A stretch of DNA of 64,000 nt from Dichomitus squalens LYAD-421 SS1. Its lineage: Eukaryota > Basidiomycota > Agaricomycetes > Polyporales > Polyporaceae. The stretch lies in NCBI RefSeq assembly GCF_000275845.1, contig NW_006766884.1, positions 1,899,273-1,963,272 of the forward strand, given 5' to 3'. The position numbers and the translations under genes were made by a program. Position 1 is the stretch's first letter; each line of letters begins with the position of its first letter. Shown here one piece after another: positions 34,301 through 46,192 of this stretch. The notes beneath the pieces were generated by a model. The model saw only the letters and a list, made by a program, of their open reading frames with translations, ran no database searches and was not told where the DNA came from.

Positions 34301-37300
34301 AATAGCGTTTCATCGACTTCACGCAGGAACCTGCATTCACCGGCGGCGGCACAGGCGCTCCTTCCCGCTTCGAAGCTTCGCACGGGCGCGAAAGCTTCCA
34401 TATCGAGCGGCGTGAAGGGGGTGAAGAGAACGCTTTTTCTGCTTCACGACTCCCAGGCGCGCGTCCTGTCAGCATGGAGACGGGTTCTGCGACCCGGCGA
34501 ACCTCCCACGTCCCTCGTGAGTCTATTGTGCCCTCGTTCTCGTTCCCGCGCGCATGCGATTGTTCGACGTTCTCGGCCTTCCGTCAAACATTGCGAGGGT
34601 GCTCAGGACAAGACCGTGACGCGCTCGGCGGAGTCACCTCGAGGGGAATAGGAATTAGCCTTTCGCGATCAGTGTTGCCTTTTTGGGGTCGCGTGCAGTG
34701 CTCCTGCTCGGGGCGGGATGGCGCGATGTCGTCGCTGCGAGGCTCGCCCGGATAATCTCTTTCCATCTCGTTGAGTCACCGCGTTGGTTTGTGGGCACTC
34801 AGCGGCATTTTGGGGGACATCGCGCGACCCTACCCTCGAGATGCTCACGCCTCACGGTTGTCTTGTTAGAGCCATGGGAGGAGGGTACAACGGACTGGAT
34901 CGGTTCGAGCCACGCCAAGGTTCCACGAGCCAGTTTAGACCGCGTTCTGCCTTCCTACCAGCTGCCAAACCATCCGCTCGCGCTGCGAATGCGTCCAGCG
35001 CAATGCATGTAGCACGGCCCCGTACCCCCAATCGCCGCGGGCATAAGACGGATGGCCGGCACACCATCCGAGCGGACGCGCCACAATCGCGCAGGCGTGC
35101 AGCGTCGGATGTCGACGATAGCGGCGCCCACCGCGCGACGTGGCGGCGCTGTCGCAGACAGGGCAAATCGCTGGCCACATCGACGCCATACAGCCGCGAC
35201 TTCCGGGACGATCGCGCGAGCGCGGGGGAGCGTGACGCGGTCGCGTGCCCGGTGGCCATCGAGCTCCCGGAAGGCGCTTGTCTTGTCCGTGCGGGTGCCG
35301 GGACGTTTAGGCGGGGATGGAAATGTACACGTCTGTATGTGCTCATCGTGCATACTGTATGCCTCGGGATCGTATTGAGGGTCGTGGCATGACCTGTACT
35401 AGCGTCTGAAGACCGACGAGGATCCTCCGCACCGTGTTGATGTGCTCGGTGGAAGCGCACCGGAAGGGTGACCTTGCAATGCGATCCCATCGCAAGGCGC
35501 GGATCTGCGACGGGCCACTGCAGATTTGGCTCCTGAAGAGCAACGAGATGGACCGACACAGGCTGGAAGTTGAACACAAGCACATGGGGTGCTCCGTGGC
35601 GGAGTCTTGTCAACCTTAGGGGCCAGCGTCGTCTGACCGCGGGGGAGGCATGCGCCTTGTAGCCCGGAGTATCGTAGCAGCGACATTGCAGTCATGTGAG
35701 CCGAGCGAGAAACCTCAGGCTGGCAAGTATGGTGACCGTTGACAGTGACACTGGCCTCGCGGGATAACTCATCTTACAGATGTCATTAGTTAGCGATCAT
35801 GCTCGTCTCATCGCAGTCATGACGATGACCTCACCTCGCAGTGCTGTGACTCACGCCGAGGAGGATTAGGAGCGAGCATGCTCGCACTTCTCATGCATGT
35901 CCGAGTCATTCTCGGAACTTTGGGTCGTGAACAGGTGCGGTTCAAGTGCTGATGAGGTCATCGAGCTGACCATCGCCTGGCCATCTTGGGCAGCGGCCTG
36001 ATTGTTACAGCAATTGATGATGCATCCTGCGTGTCCTTTTCGGGCAGGAAGGGTGCCTCTTCGACACCATAACATCCATGTCGGTGGGACTTGGTCTCGT
36101 GCGGCAACGTCATTGCTCTCGACGAAACCTGGCTGCCTGACCTTCGCCATCGGTGACTGATACGTTCGGACTGTGGTCTATTTTCCGCATCTTTGTTACT
36201 ACGCACTGCATCCGGATTTAGACCTCCTATGTACCATCCGCCGCTATACTGAGGGCTGACTTCATCGGACTCTCTGAGGCGAGCCGTCACGGTAACGCGT
36301 CGAGCTGGAGACGTTGTGGCCAGCCCTCGCCGGGCCCCATCGACAGATAGATGTCACGTATCGCGAGGGTGCATCAAGCTCGCAGCGGCAGTTCGACTCA
36401 CCGAGTGCAGCTGAACCGCGGGAGGATGGCGCTGGTACGTGATGACCAACCATCTCCCTTGCTCGGTCACCGAACTTGGCAACGCTGCAGATCCTCCACG
36501 GTCGCAATGTCCACGGTCTAGGCCTATAGCTCACTTCCGCAAAGCGACCCTCCTTTCTGGTGCCTGTTTGTGAGTCCTCGCGCCGTTATGCCCGACAACG
36601 TTGCATTCAAATTTTTACCCCGGTATATACTTTGCAGGCTGCTCAAGTTTGTCAAGTCAAAAGTCGCACAGTGAACGTGGCCATCCCGTCGCGCCCCGAC
36701 GACGCTTCCAGGGGCGAGCGTGTTCTATTTCACACCACAATGCGGGAAATGCGATGGATGCGGGCACAGTTCATATAGGCGCCGGAAAACCTGAAGTATC
36801 CCTCGGCCACGGATGACGTAGCGTTGTCAGAGGCAGGCATGTCATCCCGCGAACTTGAAGTCTTTGGCGCATGACGATATGAATACAGGGGAACACTCTT
36901 ACTCCACCATTTGACTGCACGTCCCGGAGCAAAGCGACTGATTCCACGAATATGTTGGTCACGCACCGTCCTGGAGACAGACGCGGATGACGATACCGCC
37001 GGTCTCGTTGCTGTGTACGAAAGTGTACGTGTATGTAAGTTCATCTTTGAGGGTGCATCGCTCAGGTGCCCTTTGTCTGGTCTAGACTCAGTCCGCAGAG
37101 CTCAACGGTGCGCGCAAAGGCCCGGTGCGAGCTAACTTGTCACGCGCGCGCAAGAGAGACGACGTGCTGCGGACAGGGTCTACCCTGTAACTACGTTTGA
37201 AACGTTACAGGTCAGCTCGCACCGGGCCTTGTGCGCACCGTCGAACTCCTGAGTATATGCCACAACAGGTATGCAGGTCCCCAAGGCCCCACATGCGACT

Positions 37301-40300
37301 GCCTTCCGTCAACAGTGAACACACCATGTTACCAGAAGAGACAAGCGCAGCGGTAGCGCCTCTCAACCTCCTCCCCGCGCCGAGCGAAGCATGACGTTGT
37401 GGCGCTGCTCCTAGGCACACCTGATGGGCGGGCAAGTCACCGGCTTGCCGCCGTCCGGTCGAGAGGCGCGACTTTTGCAGGCACCTCTGGTCGGACCTTC
37501 TCAGACTTCAAATCCTGTGCAGCAGCCTCAGGTAGCAGTCCGACATTCCAGATCAACTTCCCGAGCCGATCGGCAGCGTTATCGGGCGCACCGTAACCTA
37601 TGTATCCAAGGTGATTTTGATTTCAAACGTTCAAGGGTTAGGCGTCCATACGACGATGGACACGCGGAGGCCGAGCCGTGACACAGCGGGCGCATCATGT
37701 CCGCAGGCGCGCCGAACCGCCCCTCCCGCGCCTTCCCTGTTCTATCCATCGAACGTCACGCCCGCCGCCCGCAGTGTCTCGCTATGTCCACCGCCCAAAC
37801 CGCAAACCGCCCGGGACCGGGCTTTGGAGACCGATCCTGGCCACTATCGGTTTCGGACGCGACACCATAAAGGGTCGATGCGCTACTCAACTCGGATTCG
37901 GCACGGGACTCAACCGCTGCTTCGGGCGCAGACGCTGATGGCGTAAGCACACATCTGCGTCAATCCGCTCTGCTTGGGAATGTAAGCGTTAATTTCGCAG
38001 CTCGGGCAGCGAGTCTGAAAATCCGACATTCGAACCATCCTTGATACGCAGCCGACCTTGTGAGCGCATTCAGCGGCAGTTCGCGCAACACGTACCTGCC
38101 TTGCGGGTCTTGTGTCGCCGACTTGGGGCGGTGTATGCTGTCAGCAAAGGTACTGAAATAGATGGACGAAGCCACGAAACGGCGAGGTGAGCTAAGGCGA
38201 CTTCCGTAGGCACATGCACACAACTTTACGAGACGTCGTGAGGCGTTATGTGGCCCCTGGTTTAGCTCTGACGGGGTGCGGATACCAGTTGAGCTGGATT
38301 ACGTGCGTGTACATGTTCATCTCGAGCCCCTTCCCGGAGACTGGACGCGAGAACGACATAGTGATCGTTGGTAGAGTGCGAAAAGTGAGTAAGCTTCTCG
38401 TGATGTATTCATGTACATGTGCCCATAGACAGGCTTACGGCTGCTTACAGTATGTCCAGTGGATATATGCGCGCGCACAAGGTTCTAGACTGCAGGTGGC
38501 AACACCTTGTATCGCTCCCTATCACCACTAGGTTCTGCAGACACGGAGATGAACGCTTTATGAATTGGTGAGGTGCGCGAAGACACGAGCTGTCCTGAGT
38601 CGCGTGACCTTGACAGTACCCCCGTTTCACCACCGGGCGACTTGCATGCTTTACCATCACAACATTTGTGGCACAACAAGACATCGCGCGGTGTGTGTGA
38701 CTGTGACCTCGTTGAAGGTTTGGAATGTAATCACTCACTATCTGTCATTCCATCGCAGAGTGACTGACATCGAAGAGCATGAATCCCCTCGGACAGAGAA
38801 CATCGCGATTCTCGTGCGTCTGAGTCACGCCGCTTGAAGCCGACCATTGGGTCTCTCGTCAAGGAAGTGATATGTACTGACATATCGTCTTGTTCGACCC
38901 CGACTTTCCATCTTCGAACCCATCAAGGTCGATGTTTGAACATGATCACCCGGCCGCTCTCTTCCTCGGTCTGTCGAACAGACGCTGCGACGGCATCTCC
39001 TTCGGCATCTAGAAGCAGCGGTAAACCGTCTCAAGTATCTCATCACGCTGCGCAGGTGGTTTCGGAGATGGGAGGACCGCCCCTCCCGCCACCTCCGCCC
39101 CGGTGTTCTCGGCGGGAGAGGCGGCGACCACTTTTCCCGTGACATCCCAGCCGAGAAGAAACCGACCTCCGATAGCGCGCTATCCGCTACTACCGACCAG
39201 GCCCGCATCCACGCACATGATCATGGCACTATGTGCTGGGAGCTTGTGTGACGCGCCGGCGCCGACATCCTTTGCGCTTCCCTGGCAGCGCTGTCTCACC
39301 GTCCGCCTGGCGCCCAGTATCGGAAGTCGGAGATGCGCACACGTGCCGGTGAGGGTTTACCAGGCCCGGGATGGTGATGCATCCTGCTTCCCGGGGCAAG
39401 CTGGGACGCATAATGGCCGGGAACACTTGCGTTCATCCGGATGGTTGCCGTCTTCCTATGTTGGTGCCCAAGAATGATGTATTCCTTCGCCTCACGATTC
39501 GAGCCGTAGGGACCTGACATGATGGATGAAACTTTCAGTGGACAGACACGCAGATAGGGCGACGTCTCGAAACCTGTCAGGGGTATCGTGCCTCTGCATT
39601 GCCTGAGCAGTTGTGAGTGGACCGCCGGCCGGATATCGTACCGGTTGGCCGTGAACTCACCACCGGTACTGGTTTGCTTGATCCCGCTCAACCGTAGGAG
39701 CTCGGAGAAGGACAAGTGCAAGACACGCCATACATTCCGGCTATGCACACGGCATGCTGAACGTGTCAAGTGCGACAGCGTGACCAGCCCGAGCTTGAGT
39801 CGGTGTGAAATCGCACGCATGGCATCCGCCAACGTTGATCCATCCAGTTTTCGAGCCCAAGATCCGTTTGGAATCTGACGGATTCCATCGACGAGCGGTC
39901 GACAACGCGGAAGACATACTCTTCATCTTGAAAAAAATATGCAAGCGGTCAGCGGCCCGTCGACCACCCCGCGAACCGATCCGTGCCGTGGCGACCGTGA
40001 CGGAGTTCGATCGGGCTGCTCGACAAAAAATGTTGATACACACTCGAGATATGACCTGATCCGAGCCGCGTAGATCCGCCCGTTCCACGTTCGCGCAATA
40101 TTGCACAATCGGAGAAGTTGAGAACTGTAGAGAGTCGAAAGGGGAGCGGCCAAGCGATTAAAACATTCGGCCTACGAGGCGAGTGTCCAGTAGGATCTGG
40201 ATCTCAGCAACGTTCCTCTGTTGCCGAGTGCCGTGTTCGCCATCTGGAGGGTTGCGGGGTCGCTCGTACCTCCTCGCCTATAGCTATCAGTGTCTGCAGC

Positions 40301-40626
40301 AACTCTTCTGCCGAAGCCATGTGAGGAACTGGGGTTAGAGGCCATGAACGATGCCGGAGTGGTCGAGCGGTGGAGCAAACATGAACCAAGAATGTTTTGA
40401 GGAACGCCTGTTGCAAGGTGTCCCGACCGAATGTCTGGCATATTTGCAGGTCAACCTGTCCATCTACACACAACCTGCCAGGGCATCGGAAATAAGATAT
40501 TAGACGGATCTTTGAAGTCCAGCTATAGTGATATATACTCTTATGTACCATTCCATCCATGCAGAGCGCCGCGTCCTAGGTAAGCCCTTCCGATCCATGG
40601 TCTCATGTACCACTCCGGCAAGGAAC
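31394..40626. other. Large gene-poor region (9.2 kb)
   Basis: No intact gene recognised between the Ecl1-like gene and VPS54. Many open frames of 60-260 codons exist on both strands, as expected in GC-rich DNA, with the largest at 31423-32214 (plus), 34784-35392 (plus) and 34852-35613 (minus). They overlap each other antisense and show no domain or splice pattern. A minus-strand frame at 39296-39832 is leucine-rich in part but not assignable. The region includes a long inverted repeat at 37103-37243. Confidence 0.45.
37103..37243. repeat. Imperfect 33-base inverted repeat with 75-base loop
   Basis: The left arm at 37103-37136 and right arm at 37211-37243 are complementary over about 33 positions with few mismatches; the shared core is GGCCCGGTGCGAGCT. 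The loop carries two further small palindromes: ACAGGGTCTACCCTGT and a GTAAC...GTTAC pair. Transcribed, this would fold into a long hairpin. No tRNA or known RNA family fits. It could be a miniature element or the footprint of one. Confidence 0.65.
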
Positions 40627-43600
40627 CTACGACGCGCTCTCCAGAGACTGCTCCATTTCCGACACCGGAGGCGCGGGCAGCCGTGCATCAGTATCCGTAT
40701 CCGCGCTCGCATCCGCGTTCCCGTCGACAGTCACGGTGTCAATTGCATTATCCCCATTCGCAGCGTTCGCAGCCCCATTCTGCTGCGGCAGGTCCTTCAC
40801 AGAAGGGGATCTTTCCGCCTTAGGTGGGGTCTGCGGAGGAGACCCATCCGCATCCGTGCTCTCGGGTTCATTGGCGAGAGGCTCCTCTGTAACGGTGACT
40901 TCGAGAGGCGGTGGTGGCGGCGCAGCCTTTGCAGGAACAAGTGCTGAGGAAGGCGAGTTGTCGCCCATGGGGTCGACTCGAGGTGAGCTCGTGAGCGGAT
41001 CAGATCCAGGGGAGGGGGTGAGACCCGGGGATGGCGAGATCGAGGGCGGGGGTAGTGCCTTCTCGAGATTGAGTGGATGCGCAGCGGGTGCGGGTGCGGG
41101 CATGGAAGCCTTGCGGCCGTTGAGCGTACCCGCACGTGCGAGCATGCCTTTGAATCGGCCGCCTGGCTGAGCGGCCGGTTGTACGACCGGCTGCTGTTGC
41201 TGCTGCTGCTGTGGAGGAGGCTGTTTGATCGCAACAGGCTTCTCGGACACTATGGTCTCAAGCATGGCAGTAGGTGCGGCGACATTCTTGAGACCTGTGA
41301 GCTTCTCCTGAAGAAAGCGCGCATCCGCAAGGAGTCTGGGAGGGCCGGATGAACGGTGAGCCCAAGTCACAGGATGCATACAGCATGTCGCTACGCACCG
41401 CTCCTTCGCCTCCAGGGAGGGAAGTTCAATCTTCGTGTACTCTTCCGAGAGCCTGTGGTTGATCGCAGCGAAGACTTGCGTCATGACGTACTACGGGCAG
41501 TCCTTCACTGTCAGATAAGCTGACATTCCCGCCTAGAAGACAGCATACCTCGACTACTGAAGAAGGAAGATACCGCGAGAGAACCTTGTGCAGCGTCACA
41601 GTCTCCTTCACCAGCACTTCCATGTAATCGTTGACGCCTCCGCCTTCCTTGGGCACGTCCCATCTGACGGCCTTTGCAGCAATGTCAGCTGTGAGCAGGC
41701 GAGCGATAACCGGGAGGTAAACGCACCTGAAGCGTACGGATGTGTGCCGTCAGCCGGTCGCCCATAATTGCAATCAGTTTCGCGTGGATCTCGTTCTGGT
41801 GCTCTTGATAGTCTCGCTTGAGCTTGTCGAACTCGATGAGCATCACTGCCTGCTTCTGGCTCAGGTGACGTCGAAACGTCTCTCGGATGTACGGGATGAG
41901 CGAGATCATGATCGCAAGTGACTGCGACGCGAGGGCTGTCAACGCGCATTAGTCTCAGTTCACCCTGGAAAGGCCCAGAGCCTCAGACGTACCCAGATGC
42001 TTCGCAGTGATGTTTTTCAGCCCCGCAGAGCGCATAGCCCCAGCCCCGAGCACGACCTGGCACGTTCGCGAATTGAACGACTTGAGGAGCTCGATGATGC
42101 GGCTCATTGTATCAATCGTCAGCAGGGGCAGGTTCACGATCACCTTCAGATAATCCAAGAGTAGGACGAGCACATCGAGCGTCGCGGACACGGCGAAATA
42201 TGCGCGCTCCTCGACGCGCAGGTGCTTCGTGGGTGCATTGGCTGAGCGCCTGCGCTGGCTGCGGCCCGGGGAAGGCGGGAAGTTCGGGGAGGGCAGGGGA
42301 GAGGACGGGCGCGGGCCGCCGTTCGCTGTGAGCGAGGGCGAGGGCGGCTGTGGAGATGTTGGCGGGAGGGGCGAGAGGAGGTCTTGGGGCGGGCGGTTAA
42401 AGAGGAGTTCTGGAGGATCGGAGATGGAGGCGTCGACGACGGTGTCGACTGCGCGCTGGACAGAGGGCGCGACTTCCGCGGCGTTCCACTGCTCGTCTTC
42501 CACGAGTTTGGCAGACTGGTTCAGCTGGGCTTGGTGGAAGTGCTGCAGGAAACTCTTCGCCTGACCGCCAAGTGAAGACATTGAGCCAATTTGTGTGGTT
42601 GTTAAAATCTCGCAAACATACCTGGCTGACAATCGTGCCTCGGAGACCAACAATCATTCGCCTGCAGATGACTTCCGACTTTACGACAAAGTCCCACGAC
42701 TCGTTGAACAGCTCGCAGAAGCTCGGGAGGTCGAGCGCAGTATGTTGCTCCGCACGAATGCTGATGACCTTCGAAGCGCGCGCATTGGCCGATTCCGCCG
42801 CCGATGATAGGATGTCCGTTAGTTCTTCTTGAAGAGCTGTGATATCTACAGGAGTCTTTTGAGGTCTAATACCATCGTTAACGAATTACGAAGGGCACTA
42901 AAGATGTCAGCGTACTGGATGCTCTGGACGACTTCTATGACGATCGCGCCTTGCCGGTGCAGACCCTCTATGCAGTTCAGGAGACTTCGGTACATTCCCC
43001 GGGCGAGGTCCATGAACGCGGGATGTGTCATGGCGCGCAGCTCGGCCGCCGCATTGGACCTGAAACTTCTGTGTCGGCCCGCATCCATATATAGCTGTCA
43101 GGGGTGGCGGACTCACTGAGGTGGTATCGAGTCGTCGCCAATTTCGAGCGAAGGTATTCGCTAGGAGCAGTCAGGGGAGCAGCACTTGAAGGAGGCAACG
43201 ATGTGTACTCACCCGCTTGATTGTACTTCCCACTTCTGCCATGACTACCTCTCGCCATGATAGAGTCGCCTCAAGGATACCTTTCGTACGCAGAAGAGAC
43301 TGAAGCAAGGGTCGTAGTCGATCTCGTAGGGACATGTTGAAGTCGCTCTTCCTCGTTTCCGACCATGTGTGCTGGTTCGAGTCGATCCGCTCTACAAGGT
43401 CGTGACGCAAAAGGCTAACGAACTCGGAAGTCAGCGAAGACGTGATCTCCATAGTCAACGTCCGTAGGTGCTCCGGGAGCGCAGCAAACGCCCTTAGCGA
43501 AGACAGTGGTATTGAGGGCTCCGGAGGAGGAGGCGGGGGTGGCGGCGTTGCTGGAGGCGATTCCATGACCGTAGGCAAGGGGGAAGCGCGACCGTTCTTC

Positions 43601-44768
43601 GACGGGGTAGGCTGTGGTGAAGGGATCGGGGTAGCTTGAGCCGTGTCCCCATGGTAGAGCCGTTCCAGCTCCTCAATCATGTCCAAAGCCTCTCCCCACT
43701 GACCGGCCCCGACCAAGCTCTTCGCGATGCCGGTCATCTCCATTACACCTCCAACGAACTTCACGCCTTTGTTGACGTTGCCCAGGTTCCGCATCTTGCC
43801 CTCTTTGCGCACGATCTCCAGCCCGCGTTTCGCGCCCTTCTCGTCTACGTCCTTCAGGAGACCCCTCAGGTGAGATATGCGGTCCAGACATTGTTCAGAC
43901 TCGGTCTGAAGGTCTTGGAGGTTCGCAAGCGCAGCAAAGAAGGAAGTAGACCGAATCGAGATCTCGCGGATGAGGTGCTGCTCGATGGTGTCCGCGTAGT
44001 GGGAGAACTTCTCAAGCAATGGGAGGGAGTACGAGAGGGAAGAGAGGTCGGACCACTCCTCTTCGTCCCCTTCCTGCTCAGTCACGGCATTAAACGTACG
44101 CGGGTCGCCCAGATTGAACTCGCGTTCGAAAAACACGGCAGGGACGGTCTCTAACGGAGGCAGCGCCTTTCCGGCCGGTGGCCGCGGTGTGCGTGGGGTC
44201 CGGGGAGTTGGCGGTACCTCTATGCCTGCCGACAAGTTTGCTGAATGTGCGGCATCGTCTATCTGGGCAAAGCCATCTCGGCCCTGTTCGGCATTTTGGA
44301 GAAACCGCTCCCACTCTGGAGTGATAGCGCGCAGGTAGGACTCGAAGTCTTTCCGGCGCACACGCGGGAGGTCGGCTGGAGGCACAGCGGGGAGCGCGGA
44401 GTGGGCCTTGGGCGGTGCAGACTTCTTGTGCGGATTGTTCACCACATTGGAGATAGCTAGGAGGGTTGAGACTATATAGCACATACGGAAAGTACGTTGG
44501 CAGACATACCATTGAAGCCGTGTTTGGAGCTACTCCAGTCCGCTGGAAGGGTACCCTGGGCCAGGGAAGTTACGGAGGCGTTGCCGAAGACATCAAATGG
44601 TGCACCAGCACCAAGGAAGTCTCCTCTCCCTTCAGTGGTTTCTGAGACACTTCCTGGGCCTGGGCGCCGTTGGTCGTAGTTGAACCTGTACGAGCGGGAT
44701 GCGGCAAACACAGGAAGCACTCCAATGGGCGAAGCGGGACGCGAGGGAGTCGACGAGTAGTCGGACAT
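40627..44768 (-). CDS. VPS54: GARP complex subunit Vps54
   Basis: Subunit of the Golgi-associated retrograde protein complex that tethers endosome-derived vesicles at the trans-Golgi. Ten exons: 44510-44768, 43213-44456, 43117-43160, 42890-43068, 42622-42845, 41993-42560, 41727-41935, 41549-41671, 41399-41490, 40627-41335, about 1216 residues. The acceptor of exon 5 is ambiguous (42845 or 42836, three residues different). N-terminal family blocks: FESYLRAITPEWERFL, FSHYADTIEQHLIREISIRS and VGGVMEMTGIAKSLVGAGQW. Middle: FCELFNESWDFVVKSEVICR, then AKSFLQHFHQAQLNQSAKLV. C-terminal Vps54 domain: SLIPYIRETFRRHLSQKQAV, RDYQEHQNEIHAKLIAIMGD and YMEVLVKETVTLHKVLSRYL. The tail after about 970 is Pro-rich with seven consecutive Gln encoded by a CTG/TTG repeat near 41193. 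Length and order match fungal Vps54. Confidence 0.95.
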
Positions 44769-45038
44769 GAATCAAGTATAACTAGGACCAGCGCGAGTCT
44801 GAACGTTCCGCCAAAGGCACAGGTGCAGATATCCGTGTTAAGCAGCCTCAGAGTAGCATGAAGTCCAGTAAAGCGGTCAGAGGAGAATGAGTCGGATGGG
44901 AGAGCTGCTGTCTGGGACTGAGAGCGTTACACCAGCGCATCTATGGGCGCCTCCGCGCCATTCGGTCATTGGGCGCCTACACATGTGGTCGTCCATTGCT
45001 GCAAGCGCTCGTATGCACCTCCTCCAAGCAACGGGAAC
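44769..45038. promoter_or_regulatory. Shared promoter region between VPS54 and the metaxin gene
   Basis: 270 bases separate the divergent ATG codons. Both promoters lie here or partly in leader sequence. An upstream in-frame ATG for the metaxin gene at 44943 is within this interval. No clear motif identified. Confidence 0.45.
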
Positions 45039-46064
45039 ATGGCGAGTGCACTGTCCCTCTCGCTCCCCGCCCCCCTCCGCCACTTCTTCGCCCTCTTTCC
45101 TCTCTATACCCACCCAGCCATCCATACTCCTGACAGGGCGCTCCCAATCACTTCGCCCACACTCTGGATACACGTTCCTTGGAGCCCCGACGCCGATGTG
45201 CTAAGCAGCGACGTCGAATGTCTCAAGTGGCAAGCATACCTCGCCCTCCGCGGCCTCTTAGACATCTCAGTGCGCTGGGATGTCCCCGTTGATGGCGCGC
45301 TTGACGCGCGGCTCCCCAATCTCCACATTCCGCTGAAGACGCTGCCTGGCGCATCGGACGAGGTCAAGGCGTCAGAAGACGGCGAGGGCGAGCTCCTCCC
45401 CGCGCACCTGATCCCGGAATGGGTCGACGGACAGACTGGTGCTTTCGACGAGCTCGAGGGGTATGCGGACGAGGCGGCGAGGGACGAGAGTCGCGCGTGG
45501 GTCGCGCTTTTGGAAGGCAACGTGCATGCTGCCCTGGTACGCTCTCCGTCCCTCCGCGCCTTCTGGCCGCCGCTTGACCGGTCACATATTCACAGACCCT
45601 CAGCCAGCCCTCTTCGTCGTCATTGTTCAGTCTTCTATTACCATACCAAAATCAAGGGCGTCCGCTGGAGGCAGTCTTGCCACATCCGCCTGCCCCGCTC
45701 TTTGGCATTAGTTCCCTCCTTCCTGCCTACGGCACGCACGTCAACGTGGAGGCTGTTGAACAGCAATACAAAGATGCCATTGCGTCTCTCTCAGAACGAT
45801 TGGGCACTGACAAGTGGTTCCTTGGCTCGTCGTAAGCATGCACGCACTGTCTCTCCGCTTCCCTGCTGCCGCTCACCGTCGTATAGTTCGCCAACAGCGC
45901 TCGACGCGCTCGTGTTTGCGTACCTTCACTGCATTCTGCACTCAAAGGACCACACCCTCCGCTTCGAGGTCACCCGGCGCGTCAACCTCGTCGCTTGGGA
46001 ACGCCGCGTCCAGAGCCAAGTCCGCGGCGCGTTTCGGGCCCGCTCCGTCATCCAAGCATCGTAG
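45039..46064 (+). CDS. Metaxin/Sam37-type outer mitochondrial membrane import protein
   Basis: Likely subunit of the SAM (sorting and assembly machinery) complex that inserts beta-barrel proteins into the outer mitochondrial membrane. Exons 45039-45536, 45596-45831 and 45887-46064 give 303 residues. The Tom37/metaxin N-terminal thioredoxin-like region is seen in LWIHVPWSPDADVLSSDVEC followed by KWQAYLALRGLLDISVRWDV. The GST C-terminal-like part contains YKDAIASLSERLGTDKWFLG, then SSPTALDALVFAYLHCIL, the usual position of the metaxin family alpha-helical motif. The ATG at 45039 gives MASALSLSLPAPLRHFFALF. An ATG at 44943 would add 32 residues and cannot be excluded. No C-terminal hydrophobic anchor is visible, so membrane association would depend on partners. 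Confidence 0.85.
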   Translation: MASALSLSLPAPLRHFFALFPLYTHPAIHTPDRALPITSPTLWIHVPWSPDADVLSSDVECLKWQAYLALRGLLDISVRWDVPVDGALDARLPNLHIPLKTLPGASDEVKASEDGEGELLPAHLIPEWVDGQTGAFDELEGYADEAARDESRAWVALLEGNVHAALVRSPSLRAFWPPLDRSHIHRPSASPLRRHCSVFYYHTKIKGVRWRQSCHIRLPRSLALVPSFLPTARTSTWRLLNSNTKMPLRLSQNDWALTSGSLARRKHARTVSPLPCCRSPSYSSPTALDALVFAYLHCILHSKDHTLRFEVTRRVNLVAWERRVQSQVRGAFRARSVIQAS

Positions 46065-46192
46065 ATTCATACTGTATGTTCAATGAATGTGTCTCTATTT
46101 TGAAGTACTGTATGCGCAGGCTTGCGAGGAAGAAAGCTACTAGGTACGTATCTTGTACAATCTCGACATTTCTCTGATACGCCAGGCCCCCA

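Noticed and set aside
34784..35613. Overlapping frames of 202 codons (plus) and 253 codons (minus)
   Set aside because: Antisense pair without recognisable domains or introns.
39296..39832. 178-codon minus-strand frame with some leucine-rich spacing, possibly an F-box type gene
   Set aside because: No F-box, no regular repeat and no plausible exon partners; evidence too weak.
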